DNA of 60,354 nucleotides from Arthrobacter sp. UNC362MFTsu5.1 (GTDB lineage Bacteria; Actinomycetota; Actinomycetes; Actinomycetales; Micrococcaceae). Under the pieces are notes generated by a model. The model searched no databases. It was not told the DNA's origin and saw only the letters and a list, made by a program, of their open reading frames with translations. The stretch covers positions 1 to 60,354 of the forward strand of contig NZ_JMLE01000026.1 of the NCBI RefSeq assembly GCF_000685965.1, read 5' to 3'. The position numbers and the translations under genes were made by a program. Shown here in pieces: positions 23,869 to 32,588 of this stretch (positions are counted from its first letter, which is position 1; every line of letters starts with the position of its first letter).

Positions 23869-24866
23869 TTCGTTCCGCTGAGGCTGATGTCGTACTTCTC
23901 AACCAGGGACTTGTACTTGGCGGCGTATTCCTTCCACTGCGTGACCACTTCCTCACCGGAGATCTCCTTGGGGGTCAGCATGTTCTTCTTGTTGAACTCC
24001 TGGTAGGCCTCCGACTTGAAGGTCTCCTTGAAGGCTGCAAGCAGCTTGTCCTTCGCAACCTGCGACGTTCCCTTGGGAGCGGCCACGGCACGGTACTGCG
24101 CGACGGGAACGTCGTAGCCGGATTCCTTGGCGGTGGGAACGTCCGGGAGGAAGGTGTTGCGCTCCTCGGAGAAGACCAGCAGCGGGGCCACCTTCCCGGC
24201 CTGGATCTGCGGCATGGCTTCACCCAGCTGGATGGTTGCCAGCTCCACTTGGTTACCCAGGACGGCCGTCAGGGCGGGCTTGCCGCTGTCGAACGGAACG
24301 TCGGTACCCTGCACGTTGGCCTGTTTGAAGAGCACGGTCTGTGCCAGCTGGCTGCCGGTGCCCACGCCCGTGGTGCCGAACGTGATGTTGCGGCCCGCGC
24401 CGGTCACGTCCTTGATGGACTTGAAGCCGGACTGGGTGCTGGCAACCAGGACGTAGTCGTCCTGGGAGAGGCCGGTGATGATGTCCAGGTCGTCGATGTT
24501 GACGGCTTCATCCGCCGTGACGGCCAGCGGCGTGATGGTCACGAGCGACGCCGTCACGAGCAGGAGGTTCTGCCCGTCGGCAGGCTTGCCCGCCACTTCC
24601 TTGGTGGCGAGGGCGCCGTTCGCGCCGGGCTTGTTGACCACCGGCATCGGCGTACCGAGCGTCTTGGAGGCGCCCTCGGCCACGGCCCGGGCAATCAGGT
24701 CGGTACTGCCGCCGGCCGCCTGGCCGACGGTGACGCTAATCGGACCGCTGGGGAATTTAGAAGAATCCGTGCTCCCGCCGGCAACGTTGCCGCAGGCGGT
24801 CAGTGCCAGGAGCGTCATGGCGGACGTCGCTCCGAGTACGGCTCGGCGGGTGGGGAAGTGCATCAT
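23865..24866 (-). CDS. tctC: Tripartite tricarboxylate transporter, substrate-binding lipoprotein
   Basis: 333 residues. The signal peptide has twin arginines (PTRRAVLG) and a lipobox LTAC (Cys about 25), so it is a lipid-anchored extracytoplasmic binding protein. The mature protein is a TctC/BugE-type fold: SVTVGQAAGGSTDLIARAVAEG, NKPGANGALATKEVAG, VPFDSGKPALTAVLGNQVEL, LLVFSEERN, DVPTAKESGYDV. It captures a carboxylate for TctAB. First gene of the operon; start at tandem ATGs preceded by GAGGAG. Divergent from a LysR gene with a conserved element between. Confidence 0.93.
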   Translation of the reverse strand: MMHFPTRRAVLGATSAMTLLALTACGNVAGGSTDSSKFPSGPISVTVGQAAGGSTDLIARAVAEGASKTLGTPMPVVNKPGANGALATKEVAGKPADGQNLLLVTASLVTITPLAVTADEAVNIDDLDIITGLSQDDYVLVASTQSGFKSIKDVTGAGRNITFGTTGVGTGSQLAQTVLFKQANVQGTDVPFDSGKPALTAVLGNQVELATIQLGEAMPQIQAGKVAPLLVFSEERNTFLPDVPTAKESGYDVPVAQYRAVAAPKGTSQVAKDKLLAAFKETFKSEAYQEFNKKNMLTPKEISGEEVVTQWKEYAAKYKSLVEKYDISLSGTK

Positions 24867-24960
24867 TGGAACTCCTCGTTGGCGCTATCGGGCTACGCCC
24901 AAATACGTTTGTGAACCGGATCACTGCCGGTCGGCTGTATCGAGTGTAGGAACCCACTAT

Positions 24961-24999
24961 GATGCATGTCTAAGCCCAAATATGCATCGAGTGATACCC
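24961..24999. promoter_or_regulatory. Conserved 39-bp element, copy 1 (tctC/lysR intergenic)
   Basis: Contains an inverted repeat GATGCAT-N14-ATGCATC and, read on the plus strand, GATGCATGTCTAAG ... TATGCAT ... TGATACCC. A second copy lies in the opposite orientation at 25958-25996 ahead of kdgD. Between the divergent tctC and LysR genes and ending 10 nt before the LysR ATG, it is the likely LysR-type binding site. Confidence 0.75.
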
Positions 25000-25009
25000 G
25001 GAAGGCATC

Positions 25010-25894
25010 ATGTTTACCTTTGACCAACTGGCGGGATTCATCGCCGTAGCTGAGGAACTCCACTTCGGGAGGGCCGCGGAACGGCTCAACATGACCCAAC
25101 CGCCGCTGAGCCGCCAAATCCAGAAGCTGGAAAAGGCCGTAGGTGCCGAACTGCTGGAACGCGACAACCGGAAAGTCCAGCTGACGGCCGCGGGACGGGC
25201 CTTCCTGGAGGAGGCCCGCCGGCTGATGGCCCTGGCCAGCCGGGCGCCCGTGACGGCACGTCGGATTGCATCGGGGCGCTCAGGCCTGCTCCGGATCGGC
25301 TTCACGGCCGCGAGCGGCTTCAGCATCCTTGGCCCACTGCTGGAGGAGATTAGCGCAACACTGCCCGACGTCGACATCGACCTGCAGGAGCTCGTGACGG
25401 GCGAGCAGATTGCCGGACTTTTATCCGGTGAGCTCGACCTCGGACTGGCAAGGCCGCCCTTTGACAACGAAATCTTCGACTCACATCTGCTTTACCGGGA
25501 AGCCATGGTCCTGGCGGTGCCGTCCGGCCACCCGCTGGCTGAACTCAACAGGGACATCACCGAAAAGGACCTCCGGGACGAGCCGCTCATCATGCACTCC
25601 TCCACCCAGGCCCGGTACTTCTATGACCTGGTGGTCCGGATGTTCCCCGTCCAGCACGCCAACGTGGTCCACACGGTCAGCCAGATCCTCACCATGGTGT
25701 CCCTTGTTGCCGCCAAGCGCGGCGTGGCCTTCGTTCCGCACTCGGCAACCCTGCTGGGCGTCCACGCGGTGGAATTCCTCCCGCTCGAGAGCAGCGTGAA
25801 CGACCCCGTGGAACTGCACGCCATCTGGACCCGCAACATCACCAACCCCGCACTCGCCCTGGCCTTGAGGACCCTCGACTTCCAGGAGAACTGA
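25010..25894 (+). CDS. LysR-family regulator of the aldarate transporter/catabolic genes
   Basis: 294 residues. The N-terminal winged HTH (FTFDQLAGFIAVAEELHFGRAAERLNMTQPPLSRQIQKLE) is classic, and the PBP2 effector domain follows from about residue 90. It sits between the divergent tct operon and the co-oriented kdgD-gudD genes; both promoters carry the same conserved element, so it likely governs import and breakdown together, with an aldaric acid or an intermediate as co-inducer (inference). Length is normal for the family. Confidence 0.92.
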   Translation: MFTFDQLAGFIAVAEELHFGRAAERLNMTQPPLSRQIQKLEKAVGAELLERDNRKVQLTAAGRAFLEEARRLMALASRAPVTARRIASGRSGLLRIGFTAASGFSILGPLLEEISATLPDVDIDLQELVTGEQIAGLLSGELDLGLARPPFDNEIFDSHLLYREAMVLAVPSGHPLAELNRDITEKDLRDEPLIMHSSTQARYFYDLVVRMFPVQHANVVHTVSQILTMVSLVAAKRGVAFVPHSATLLGVHAVEFLPLESSVNDPVELHAIWTRNITNPALALALRTLDFQEN

Positions 25895-25957
25895 ACCGTC
25901 GCGCCGGAACAGCCACTGGAACGCCACGTTCCCATGCCCGCCCGCACCATGCACGAA

Positions 25958-25996
25958 GGGTATCAATGCATACAAAAATGAACTTAGACAGGCATC
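25958..25996. promoter_or_regulatory. Conserved element, copy 2 (upstream of kdgD)
   Basis: Read on the minus strand it gives GATGCCTGTCTAAG ... TATGCAT TGATACCC, matching copy 1 at 13 of 14 positions in the first block and almost exactly in the second. It lies about 73 nt before the kdgD start, where an activator would bind. Confidence 0.75.
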
Positions 25997-26068
25997 ACAT
26001 GGCTCCCTAGGCTGAAGGAGAAAACATCTACTGCCGCACCGACGCGGCGCCGACATGGAGGACTCATC

Positions 26069-26983
26069 GTGGCCAAACATTCACCCCAGGAACTTGCCAG
26101 CGTTCTCAAAGACGGGCTGCTCTCCTTCCCGGTGACCTCGTTCGATTCGCAGCTCCAGTTCGACGAAGAGAACTACCGCAAGCACCTTGCCTGGCAGGCG
26201 AGCTACCCGGTGGCGGGGCTCTTCGCCGCCGGCGGCACCGGCGAAGGGTTCTCCCTGACGCCGGCTGAATCAGCCCGCGTGGTCCGCGCCGCCGTCGAAG
26301 AAGTCGGCAGCACCGTTCCCGTCCTGGCATCCGCCGGCGGGTCCACGGCCCAGGCCATTGAAAACGCGAAGGCCGCAGAGGCCGCCGGCGCGGAAGGCAT
26401 CCTGCTGCTGCCGCCGTACCTGACGGAAGCGGACCAGGGCGGCCTGATCGAGCACGTCAGCGCCGTCTGCAGTGCCACCTCGCTCGGCGTCATCATCTAC
26501 AACCGCGCCAACGCGATCTACAAGGACACCACCGTGGCCACCCTGGCAGACCGGCACGAAAACCTGATCGGTTTCAAGGACGGCGTGGGCGACCTCGAAC
26601 ACGACGCCCGCGTTTACGCCAAGCTCGGTGACCGCCTGTTCTACCTTGGCGGCCTCCCGACGGCCGAGACCTTCGCGCTGCCGCTGCTGCAGCTGGGCAT
26701 GAGCACCTACTCCAGCGCCATGTACAACTTCGTCCCGCAGTTCGCCCTGGACTTCTACCAGGATGTCCGCAACCAGGACCGCGTGGCCGTCAACAAGAAG
26801 CTCAACGACTTCGTCATCCCATACCTGGACATCCGCGACCGGGTCAAGGGCTACTCGGTGTCCATCGTCAAGGGCGGCCTGGATGCCATCGGGCGCTCGG
26901 CCGGCGGCGTCCGCCCGCCGCTGCAGAACCTGGCGCCGCAGGACCTCGCCGACCTCAAGGCACTTATCGCCACTGTTTCCTGA
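26069..26983 (+). CDS. kdgD: 5-dehydro-4-deoxyglucarate dehydratase
   Basis: Dehydrates and decarboxylates 5-keto-4-deoxyglucarate to 2,5-dioxopentanoate (alpha-ketoglutarate semialdehyde). 304 residues of the DHDPS/NAL aldolase-type barrel: GGTGEG (55-60), Tyr in VIIYNRAN (about 144) and the Schiff-base lysine in IGFKDGVGD (K170). The start GTG at 26069 has GGAGG about 8 nt upstream. Followed after 42 nt by the dehydrogenase that takes its product, then by glucarate dehydratase that makes its substrate. This completes the glucarate/galactarate route to 2-oxoglutarate. Confidence 0.93.
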   Translation: MAKHSPQELASVLKDGLLSFPVTSFDSQLQFDEENYRKHLAWQASYPVAGLFAAGGTGEGFSLTPAESARVVRAAVEEVGSTVPVLASAGGSTAQAIENAKAAEAAGAEGILLLPPYLTEADQGGLIEHVSAVCSATSLGVIIYNRANAIYKDTTVATLADRHENLIGFKDGVGDLEHDARVYAKLGDRLFYLGGLPTAETFALPLLQLGMSTYSSAMYNFVPQFALDFYQDVRNQDRVAVNKKLNDFVIPYLDIRDRVKGYSVSIVKGGLDAIGRSAGGVRPPLQNLAPQDLADLKALIATVS

Positions 26984-27025
26984 CCCACCGTCTCCTGATC
27001 GATCCCCTTCCTAGGAGTTACCACC

Positions 27026-28642
27026 GTGACACTCACCGGACATTCCCTGATTGCAGGGCAGCCCGTGGCAGGCGAAGGCAAAGCCGCCTTTGGCTTCAAC
27101 CCCGCCAGCAACGAACAGCTTGAGCCCCCCTACACCCTGCTCACCGAGGACCAGCTCAAGGCAGCCACGGCCGCGGCCGCCGACGCCTACCCGTCCTTCA
27201 GCACCCTGGACCCCGAGACGCACGCCGGCTTCCTGGAAGCCATCGCGGACAACATCGAGGCCATCGGCGACGAACTCATCATCCGCGCCGGCCAGGAGAC
27301 CGGACTGCCCGCGGGCCGGCTGCAGGGCGAGCGGGCCCGCACCACCGGCCAGCTCCGCCTGTTCGCGAACGTGGTCCGCCAGGGCGATTTCCGCGGTGTC
27401 CGCATCGACCCGGCCCTGCCGGAACGCACCCCGCTCCCCCGCGCCGACATCCGCCAGCGCCAGATCCCGCTGGGACCCGTGGCGGTGTTCGGTGCCAGCA
27501 ACTTCCCGCTGGCCTTCTCGACGGCGGGCGGAGACACCGCCTCGGCCCTCGCCGCCGGCTGTCCTGTGGTCTTCAAAGCCCACAACGCCCACCCGGGCAC
27601 CAGCGAACTCGTTGGCCAGGCCATCGCCAAAGCTGTTGCCGATGCCGGGCTGCACCCGGGCGTCTTCTCGCTGATCTACGGCCCCGGGGCCAGCATCGGC
27701 CAGGCCCTTGTGGCGGACCCGGCCATCAAGGCTGTGGGCTTCACCGGTTCGCAGAGCGCCGGCATCGCCCTGATGCGCACCGCGGCAGCCCGGCCGGAGC
27801 CCATCCCGGTCTACGCGGAAATGTCCTCGCTCAACCCGGTCTTCGTTTTCCCCGGCGCCCTCACCGGCTCCGCCGAGCAGATCGACGCACTGGCGCAGCA
27901 GTACGTCACCGCCGTCACCGGCAGCTCCGGACAGCTCTGCACCTCCCCCGGCCTGCTGTTCGCCCCCGCAGGTGAGCTGGGCGACAAACTGGCTGCCGCC
28001 GTCGGACGCGCAGTATCCGCCTGTGCCGGCCAGACCATGCTGACCGCAGGCATCGCCGGCTCGTGGAACACCGGCGCCGAGGCGCTCGGATCCGCCGACA
28101 ACGTGACCGTCGTCGGCCAGGGAACCACCGGCCCCACCGAAAACGCGCCGGCCCCCACCATCTTCGGGACCGACATCGCCGACTTCGTGTCCAACCATGT
28201 GCTGCACGCCGAGATCTTCGGCGCCGCGTCCCTGGTGATCCGCTACTCCACCGCCGAGGAGCTGATCGACGCCATCAACCGGCTTGAGGGACAGCTCACG
28301 GCTTCCCTGCAGCTCACCGAAGAGGACTACCCGACGGCGGCGCAGCTGCTGCCCGCCCTCGAACAGAAGGTGGGGCGGATCATCGTGAACGGCTGGCCCA
28401 CCGGCGTCGAAGTGGGCCATGCCATGGTCCACGGCGGCCCCTTCCCGGCGACGTCGGACACGCGTACGACGTCGGTCGGCACCCTGGCGATCAACCGCTT
28501 CCTCCGCCCGGTCGCCTACCAGAACCTCCCCCAGGAACTGCTCCCGGCTCCGCTGCAGGACGCCAACCCGTGGCACCTGAACCGCAGGATCGACGGTACG
28601 GTCGAAGCCGCAGCCGGCGCAGAAGATAAGGTCAACGCATGA
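27026..28642 (+). CDS. 2,5-dioxovalerate (alpha-ketoglutarate semialdehyde) dehydrogenase
   Basis: Oxidises alpha-ketoglutarate semialdehyde to 2-oxoglutarate with NAD(P)+. 538 residues, the long KGSADH branch of the aldehyde dehydrogenases. Visible residues: K184 in VVFKAHN, FTGS at 239-242, Glu265 in YAEMSSLNP, catalytic Cys305 in SSGQLCTSPG. FGASNFPLAFSTAGGDTASALAAGCP is characteristic of this branch. Starts GTG (AGGAG upstream) and overlaps the gudD start by 4 nt, so tightly coupled. Confidence 0.92.
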   Translation: MTLTGHSLIAGQPVAGEGKAAFGFNPASNEQLEPPYTLLTEDQLKAATAAAADAYPSFSTLDPETHAGFLEAIADNIEAIGDELIIRAGQETGLPAGRLQGERARTTGQLRLFANVVRQGDFRGVRIDPALPERTPLPRADIRQRQIPLGPVAVFGASNFPLAFSTAGGDTASALAAGCPVVFKAHNAHPGTSELVGQAIAKAVADAGLHPGVFSLIYGPGASIGQALVADPAIKAVGFTGSQSAGIALMRTAAARPEPIPVYAEMSSLNPVFVFPGALTGSAEQIDALAQQYVTAVTGSSGQLCTSPGLLFAPAGELGDKLAAAVGRAVSACAGQTMLTAGIAGSWNTGAEALGSADNVTVVGQGTTGPTENAPAPTIFGTDIADFVSNHVLHAEIFGAASLVIRYSTAEELIDAINRLEGQLTASLQLTEEDYPTAAQLLPALEQKVGRIIVNGWPTGVEVGHAMVHGGPFPATSDTRTTSVGTLAINRFLRPVAYQNLPQELLPAPLQDANPWHLNRRIDGTVEAAAGAEDKVNA

Positions 28643-29967
28643 GCACCCAGCCCACCATTGCCAAGGTTGAGGTAGTTCCCGTCGCGGGGTACGACAGCAT
28701 GCTGATGAACCTCAGCGGCGCGCACGGACCGTTTTTCACCCGCAACGTGGTGATCATTACCGACTCGGACGGACGCTCCGGCCTCGGCGAGGTCCCCGGC
28801 GGCGAGAAGATCCGCACCACCATCGAGGAGGCCGGGGCCTTCATCGCCGGCAAGCCCGTGGCCCGCTACCGTTCCCTGTTGCGGGAAATCGCGGCCGAGT
28901 TCGCGGACCGCGACGCCGGTGGCCGCGGGCTGCAGACCTTCGACCTCCGGACCACCGTCCACGCCGTCACCGCCGTCGAATCAGCCCTGCTGGACCTCCA
29001 CGGCCAGTTCCTGGGCGTCCCGGTGGCCGAACTGCTCGGTGACGGGCAGCAGCGCTCCTCGGTTCCGATGCTCGGCTACCTCTTCTTCATCGGCGACCGC
29101 CGGCGGACGGACCTGCCGTACCTGGTGGAGGATGCGCCGGCGGACCGCTGGGAGCGGCTGCGGCGGCAGGAAGCCATGACCCCGGCAGCGGTGGTGGCCC
29201 TGGCCGAAGCCGCGCAGGAACGGTACGGGTTCAGCGACTTCAAGCTCAAGGGCGGCGTGCTGTCCGGCGACGACGAAGTGGACGTTGTCACCGCGCTGGC
29301 CAAGCGCTTCCCCGAAGCCCGCGTCACGCTGGACCCGAACGGCGGGTGGCTCCTCGAGGAAGCCATTCGGCTCGGCAAGCGGATGCAGGGAGTTGTTGCG
29401 TACGCCGAGGATCCGTGCGGGACCGAAGGACGGTTCTCCGGCCGCGAGGTCATGGCGGAATTCCGCCGCGCCACCGGGCTCAAGACGGCCACCAACATGA
29501 TTGCCACGGACTGGCGCGAAATGTCCCACGCGATCCGCAGCAACGCCGTCGATATTCCGTTGGCGGACCCGCACTTCTGGACCATGCACGGCTCCGTCCG
29601 GGTGGCGCAGCTCTGCCACGAATTCGGGCTCACCTGGGGCTCGCACTCCAACAACCACTTCGACATTTCGCTGGCCATGTTTACGCACACCGGTGCAGCG
29701 GCCCCCGGCGAGATCACCGCGCTGGACACCCACTGGATCTGGCAGGACGGCCAGGGACTGACCAAGAACCCGCTCCAGATCAAGGACGGCGCCATCGAGG
29801 TTCCGGCTGCGCCCGGCCTGGGCATCGAGCTGGACCGCGACGCCCTGGACAAGGCTCACCAGCTGTACCTGGAGCACGGGCTGGATGCCCGCGACGACAG
29901 CATCGGAATGCAGTACTACATCGACGGCTGGTCCTTCGATCCGAAGCGCCCGTGCCTGGTGCGCTAG
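28639..29967 (+). CDS. gudD: Glucarate dehydratase
   Basis: Dehydrates D-glucarate (and often L-idarate) to 5-keto-4-deoxyglucarate. 442 residues of the enolase superfamily. Active-site residues line up with E. coli GudD at a constant offset of three: the KxK pair K202/K204 in FKLKGG, metal ligands D232 (LDPNGGW), E257 (AEDPCG), N286 (ATNM), and the H336 base (GSHSNNH). The start overlaps the stop of the semialdehyde dehydrogenase. A large hairpin (29993-30037) downstream ends the unit. Confidence 0.95.
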   Translation: MSTQPTIAKVEVVPVAGYDSMLMNLSGAHGPFFTRNVVIITDSDGRSGLGEVPGGEKIRTTIEEAGAFIAGKPVARYRSLLREIAAEFADRDAGGRGLQTFDLRTTVHAVTAVESALLDLHGQFLGVPVAELLGDGQQRSSVPMLGYLFFIGDRRRTDLPYLVEDAPADRWERLRRQEAMTPAAVVALAEAAQERYGFSDFKLKGGVLSGDDEVDVVTALAKRFPEARVTLDPNGGWLLEEAIRLGKRMQGVVAYAEDPCGTEGRFSGREVMAEFRRATGLKTATNMIATDWREMSHAIRSNAVDIPLADPHFWTMHGSVRVAQLCHEFGLTWGSHSNNHFDISLAMFTHTGAAAPGEITALDTHWIWQDGQGLTKNPLQIKDGAIEVPAAPGLGIELDRDALDKAHQLYLEHGLDARDDSIGMQYYIDGWSFDPKRPCLVR

Positions 29968-29992
29968 GCGTCCTGCGATAGAACTGAAGCTT

Positions 29993-30037
29993 CCGCACGG
30001 CCGGCCCTCCTGGCGCAACAGGAAGACGGCCGTGCGG
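29993..30037 (+). terminator. Hairpin terminator after gudD
   Basis: CCGCACGGCCG/CGGCCGTGCGG, a perfect 11-bp outer stem, encloses a smaller TCCTG/CAGGA stem. It lies 26 nt after the gudD stop. Partial read-through to the AEC permease downstream is possible, since no clear new promoter is seen in the remaining 36 nt. Confidence 0.75.
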
Positions 30038-30073
30038 GACCCAAGACCTAAAGATAAATAGAAGGGCGCACTT

Positions 30074-30994
30074 TTGGGCGGCGTTGTCTCCGGAATACTC
30101 ATCGTCTCCGCTGTGATTGCCGTGGGCTATTTCGCCGCCCGCTTCCGGATCCTGGGACCGGAAGTCCAGGGCGCACTGACCCGCACCGCCTATTACGTGA
30201 CCAACCCGGCGCTGCTGTACACAGTGGTGGCCGGCAGCGACATCCGGGCCGCCCTCGGAACGGATGCCCCGCTGGCGCTGCTCTCGGCGGCGATAGTGGG
30301 GCTTCTTTTCTGCCTGGCCAGTTTTCTGTTTTTCCGGCGGCCCGCAGCCGAGACCGCCGTGGGCGCCATGGCCAGCAGCTACGCCAACGCGAACAACATC
30401 GGCATTCCTGTTTCCTTGTACGCAGTGGGCACGGCGCAGCACGTGGCCCCCGTGCTGCTGGTGCAGATCCTGGTGATGGCACCGTTCTACCTCACGGTTC
30501 TGGGCCTGGTGTCAGGCTCCAAGATCTCCTGGAAGAAGCTGCTCCTCCAGCCGTTCGCCAACCCCATGATCATCGCCTCCGGACTGGGCGCCGCCGTGGC
30601 CCTGACAGGCTGGAGCGCCCCGGACCTGCTGCAGAAGCCCATCGACATGCTGGCCGGCGGCGCCGTGCCCATGGTGCTGCTGGCCTTCGGGCTGTCCCTC
30701 GCCGGCCGGGCACCGCTGCAGAAGGATGACGGCCGGGTTGAAACGCTCGTGGCGACGTTCCTGAAGATTGCCGGGATGCCGGTGGTTGTGTGGGTCCTGG
30801 GCCGGTTCGTCTTTGGACTCGAAGGGCAGCATCTGCTCGCGAGCGTCATCATGGCAGCCCTCCCCACGGCCCAGAATGTGTTCCTCTTCGCGTCGCCGTA
30901 CGGCCGAGGCATGACCGTGGCCCGCGACGTCATCCTGTGCACTACCGTGCTGAGCGTCGGGGCGCTGCTGGTGGTGGCGTGGCTGGTTCGGTAG
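30074..30994 (+). CDS. AEC-family permease
   Basis: 306 residues, about ten membrane helices, auxin-efflux-carrier family. Starts with TTG at 30074 (AGAAGGG just upstream). Typical features: GYFAARFRILGPEVQGALTRTAYYVTNPALL in the first helices, ASSYANANNIGIPVSLYAVG (the conserved N/G region), and VIMAALPTAQNVFLFASPYGRG near the end. Family members move carboxylates such as malonate or malate; being last in the glucarate cluster, an organic-acid substrate is plausible. Direction of transport cannot be told. Confidence 0.88.
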   Translation: MGGVVSGILIVSAVIAVGYFAARFRILGPEVQGALTRTAYYVTNPALLYTVVAGSDIRAALGTDAPLALLSAAIVGLLFCLASFLFFRRPAAETAVGAMASSYANANNIGIPVSLYAVGTAQHVAPVLLVQILVMAPFYLTVLGLVSGSKISWKKLLLQPFANPMIIASGLGAAVALTGWSAPDLLQKPIDMLAGGAVPMVLLAFGLSLAGRAPLQKDDGRVETLVATFLKIAGMPVVVWVLGRFVFGLEGQHLLASVIMAALPTAQNVFLFASPYGRGMTVARDVILCTTVLSVGALLVVAWLVR

Positions 30995-31503
30995 GACTAC
31001 CTTCGCGCCAGCGCTCTGCCAGCGGCGCGGCGGCTCCAACCGTCCCAATCCCCGGCGCTCCAGCCTGACGAAACGTCCGTTATCGGCCTTACAAAATGGC
31101 CAGGGGAGTGGCCTGAAAAGGAACAAAACCTGGTCATCGGAAACTGAGCACTACGGCTCCACCGTCCTGTTGCACGCCGACGTGGCCTGGGGATCGGAAA
31201 CCTCGGCGACGAAACTTGCTTGGCGGACTCTGCGTGGCCCAGCGCCCCGAAAACATCCTCACGAGCCCAAATGAAGGAAGTACCGTGGCTGGGCTTGATT
31301 TAACCGCCTACGGGCGGGAATTCCACGGCCCAAACTGGTAGTACGTACTCAAGCCCAGAGCACTCGGAAATCTCAACCTGTGGAACGGCTGCGCGAGAAT
31401 ATCACCGGCTACGCCATACCGGCCGGCAAGTGAGGTTCGAGGCCATCAGTCCGCTTCGGGGACGGCGACTGCGACATCTGGCCAAGTGGGTGCGCTGACC
31501 GGG
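30995..31503. other. Non-coding gap at the left border of the accessory insert
   Basis: 509 nt with no convincing gene. It contains a 10-bp inverted repeat CTGGGCTTGA/TCAAGCCCAG (31289-31298 and 31349-31358) with a smaller CCGTGG/CCACGG pair inside, and a palindrome AGTACGTACT (31339-31348), which could be relics or a folded RNA. No tRNA, integrase or clear repeat marks an insertion boundary. Confidence 0.5.
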
Positions 31504-31647
31504 CTACTTTTTGGGCGCCGAAGGGGTAGTTCCTGGCTTCATCTGCGTAGGCTGTACGCGGTTGGGAGCCGGCGTTTGACCACCCTTCCGGATGTTGAAG
31601 GAACCAGAGTTCCCGCCCTTGGATGTGCCGGACTTGTTTTCTGCCAC
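31504..31647 (-). CDS. 47-residue basic, Gly/Pro-rich peptide
   Basis: Starts at GTG 31647 with AGGGAG 7 nt upstream. The peptide (VAENKSGTSKGGNSGSFNIR then a Pro/Gln/Lys tail ending APKK) has no hydrophobic segment and looks disordered and basic. It is divergent from the DUF6338-like membrane protein 68 nt away. I do not recognise a family. The good ribosome site is the main support for it being real. Confidence 0.55.
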   Translation of the reverse strand: MAENKSGTSKGGNSGSFNIRKGGQTPAPNRVQPTQMKPGTTPSAPKK

Positions 31648-31715
31648 TGGTAATCTCCCTTGCTTGACGCTTGAACCTATTATCGCTGCAGACCTTTCAA
31701 CCTGAGGGACACGAC

Positions 31716-32450
31716 GTGCCGACAGAACCAATAGCCGCGCTGCTATACATTTGCCTGCTGCTCCCCGGCGTGGCGTTCATCTGGAGCTACGAGGGCCATC
31801 GCTCCCTCATGAAGCGGACTGCCTTCCGGGAAACAGCCGCCGTGGTAATAGCCAGCGTCACCTCCATCGTGGCGGTCTTCCTCGTCCATTACCTGCTGGG
31901 ATTCTTTTGGGAGCCAGCCGCAAAATCCCTGCGTGAGTTCTTCCTTGAACCCGGGAAATTGTTCCGCGAAGACTCTCAACTGTTCTTGGGCGTAGTCCTC
32001 GTCGACCTTCTTGCGGCCATACTTGTCGGGCTGTTCCTCGGCAGTCGCCCTGCTGACACGCTACGGCGGAAACTTCAAACCCTTTGGCGAAAAGCATTGA
32101 ACAGAGACGACGCCGATGTCATGGACCGAGAGCAGTCCGGATGGCTCGAAGCGTTCCGGGCAGCTCCGGACGAACGAATTCATGTGGGAATTCAGCTCAA
32201 AAGCGGAGCCTGGCTTCAGGGAATCCTGTGGTCCTACACCAAGACCGGAGATGAAGTCCCTGAGCGTGCCCTGACGCTTCGCGGACGGATCCACTACCGG
32301 ATGGCAGGTAGCGAGAACCTGCACGCCATGGAGGACTTTTCAACAGTGGTCGTTCAGGCTGCGGAAATCGATCACCTGATGGTGGGCTACGAACCCATAG
32401 AACACGAAGGCGGCAGCGTTGAGGACAATGAATCGTCCTCAGGAAAGTGA
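31716..32450 (+). CDS. DUF6338-like membrane protein
   Basis: 244 residues from GTG 31716 (GAGGG 8 nt upstream). Three hydrophobic helices: ALLYICLLLPGVAFIW near the start, then AAVVIASVTSIVAVFLVHYLLGFF, then LFLGVVLVDLLAAILVGLFLG. The early LLPGVAF followed by RTAFRETAAVV matches my memory of the DUF6338 family. The C-terminal half is a soluble beta-rich domain (IHVGIQLKSGAWLQGILWSY...ALTLRGRIHYR). GC is lower than in flanking genes. It precedes the PIN-like/membrane protein by 138 nt on the same strand. Function unknown. Confidence 0.72.
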   Translation: MPTEPIAALLYICLLLPGVAFIWSYEGHRSLMKRTAFRETAAVVIASVTSIVAVFLVHYLLGFFWEPAAKSLREFFLEPGKLFREDSQLFLGVVLVDLLAAILVGLFLGSRPADTLRRKLQTLWRKALNRDDADVMDREQSGWLEAFRAAPDERIHVGIQLKSGAWLQGILWSYTKTGDEVPERALTLRGRIHYRMAGSENLHAMEDFSTVVVQAAEIDHLMVGYEPIEHEGGSVEDNESSSGK

Positions 32451-32588
32451 AAGTCACACTGATGGCCAGCGCCACACGTTATACGTCAGGCGGAGAAGAT
32501 CGATATTCCATTTAGGATTGGAATAGTTTGGCGGGGCAGCCAAGTAAGTCATGCGGCTGCTATCGTTGGCCGCCGCAAGGGGGATGAC

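Noticed and set aside
27011..28576. 521-codon minus-strand open frame across the semialdehyde dehydrogenase
   Set aside because: Antisense shadow in high-GC DNA; the plus-strand gene has all catalytic residues.
31289..31358. Inverted repeat CTGGGCTTGA/TCAAGCCCAG as a possible small RNA or attachment site
   Set aside because: A single 10-bp pair 50 nt apart without flanking direct repeats, integrase or promoter; mentioned only in the gap note.
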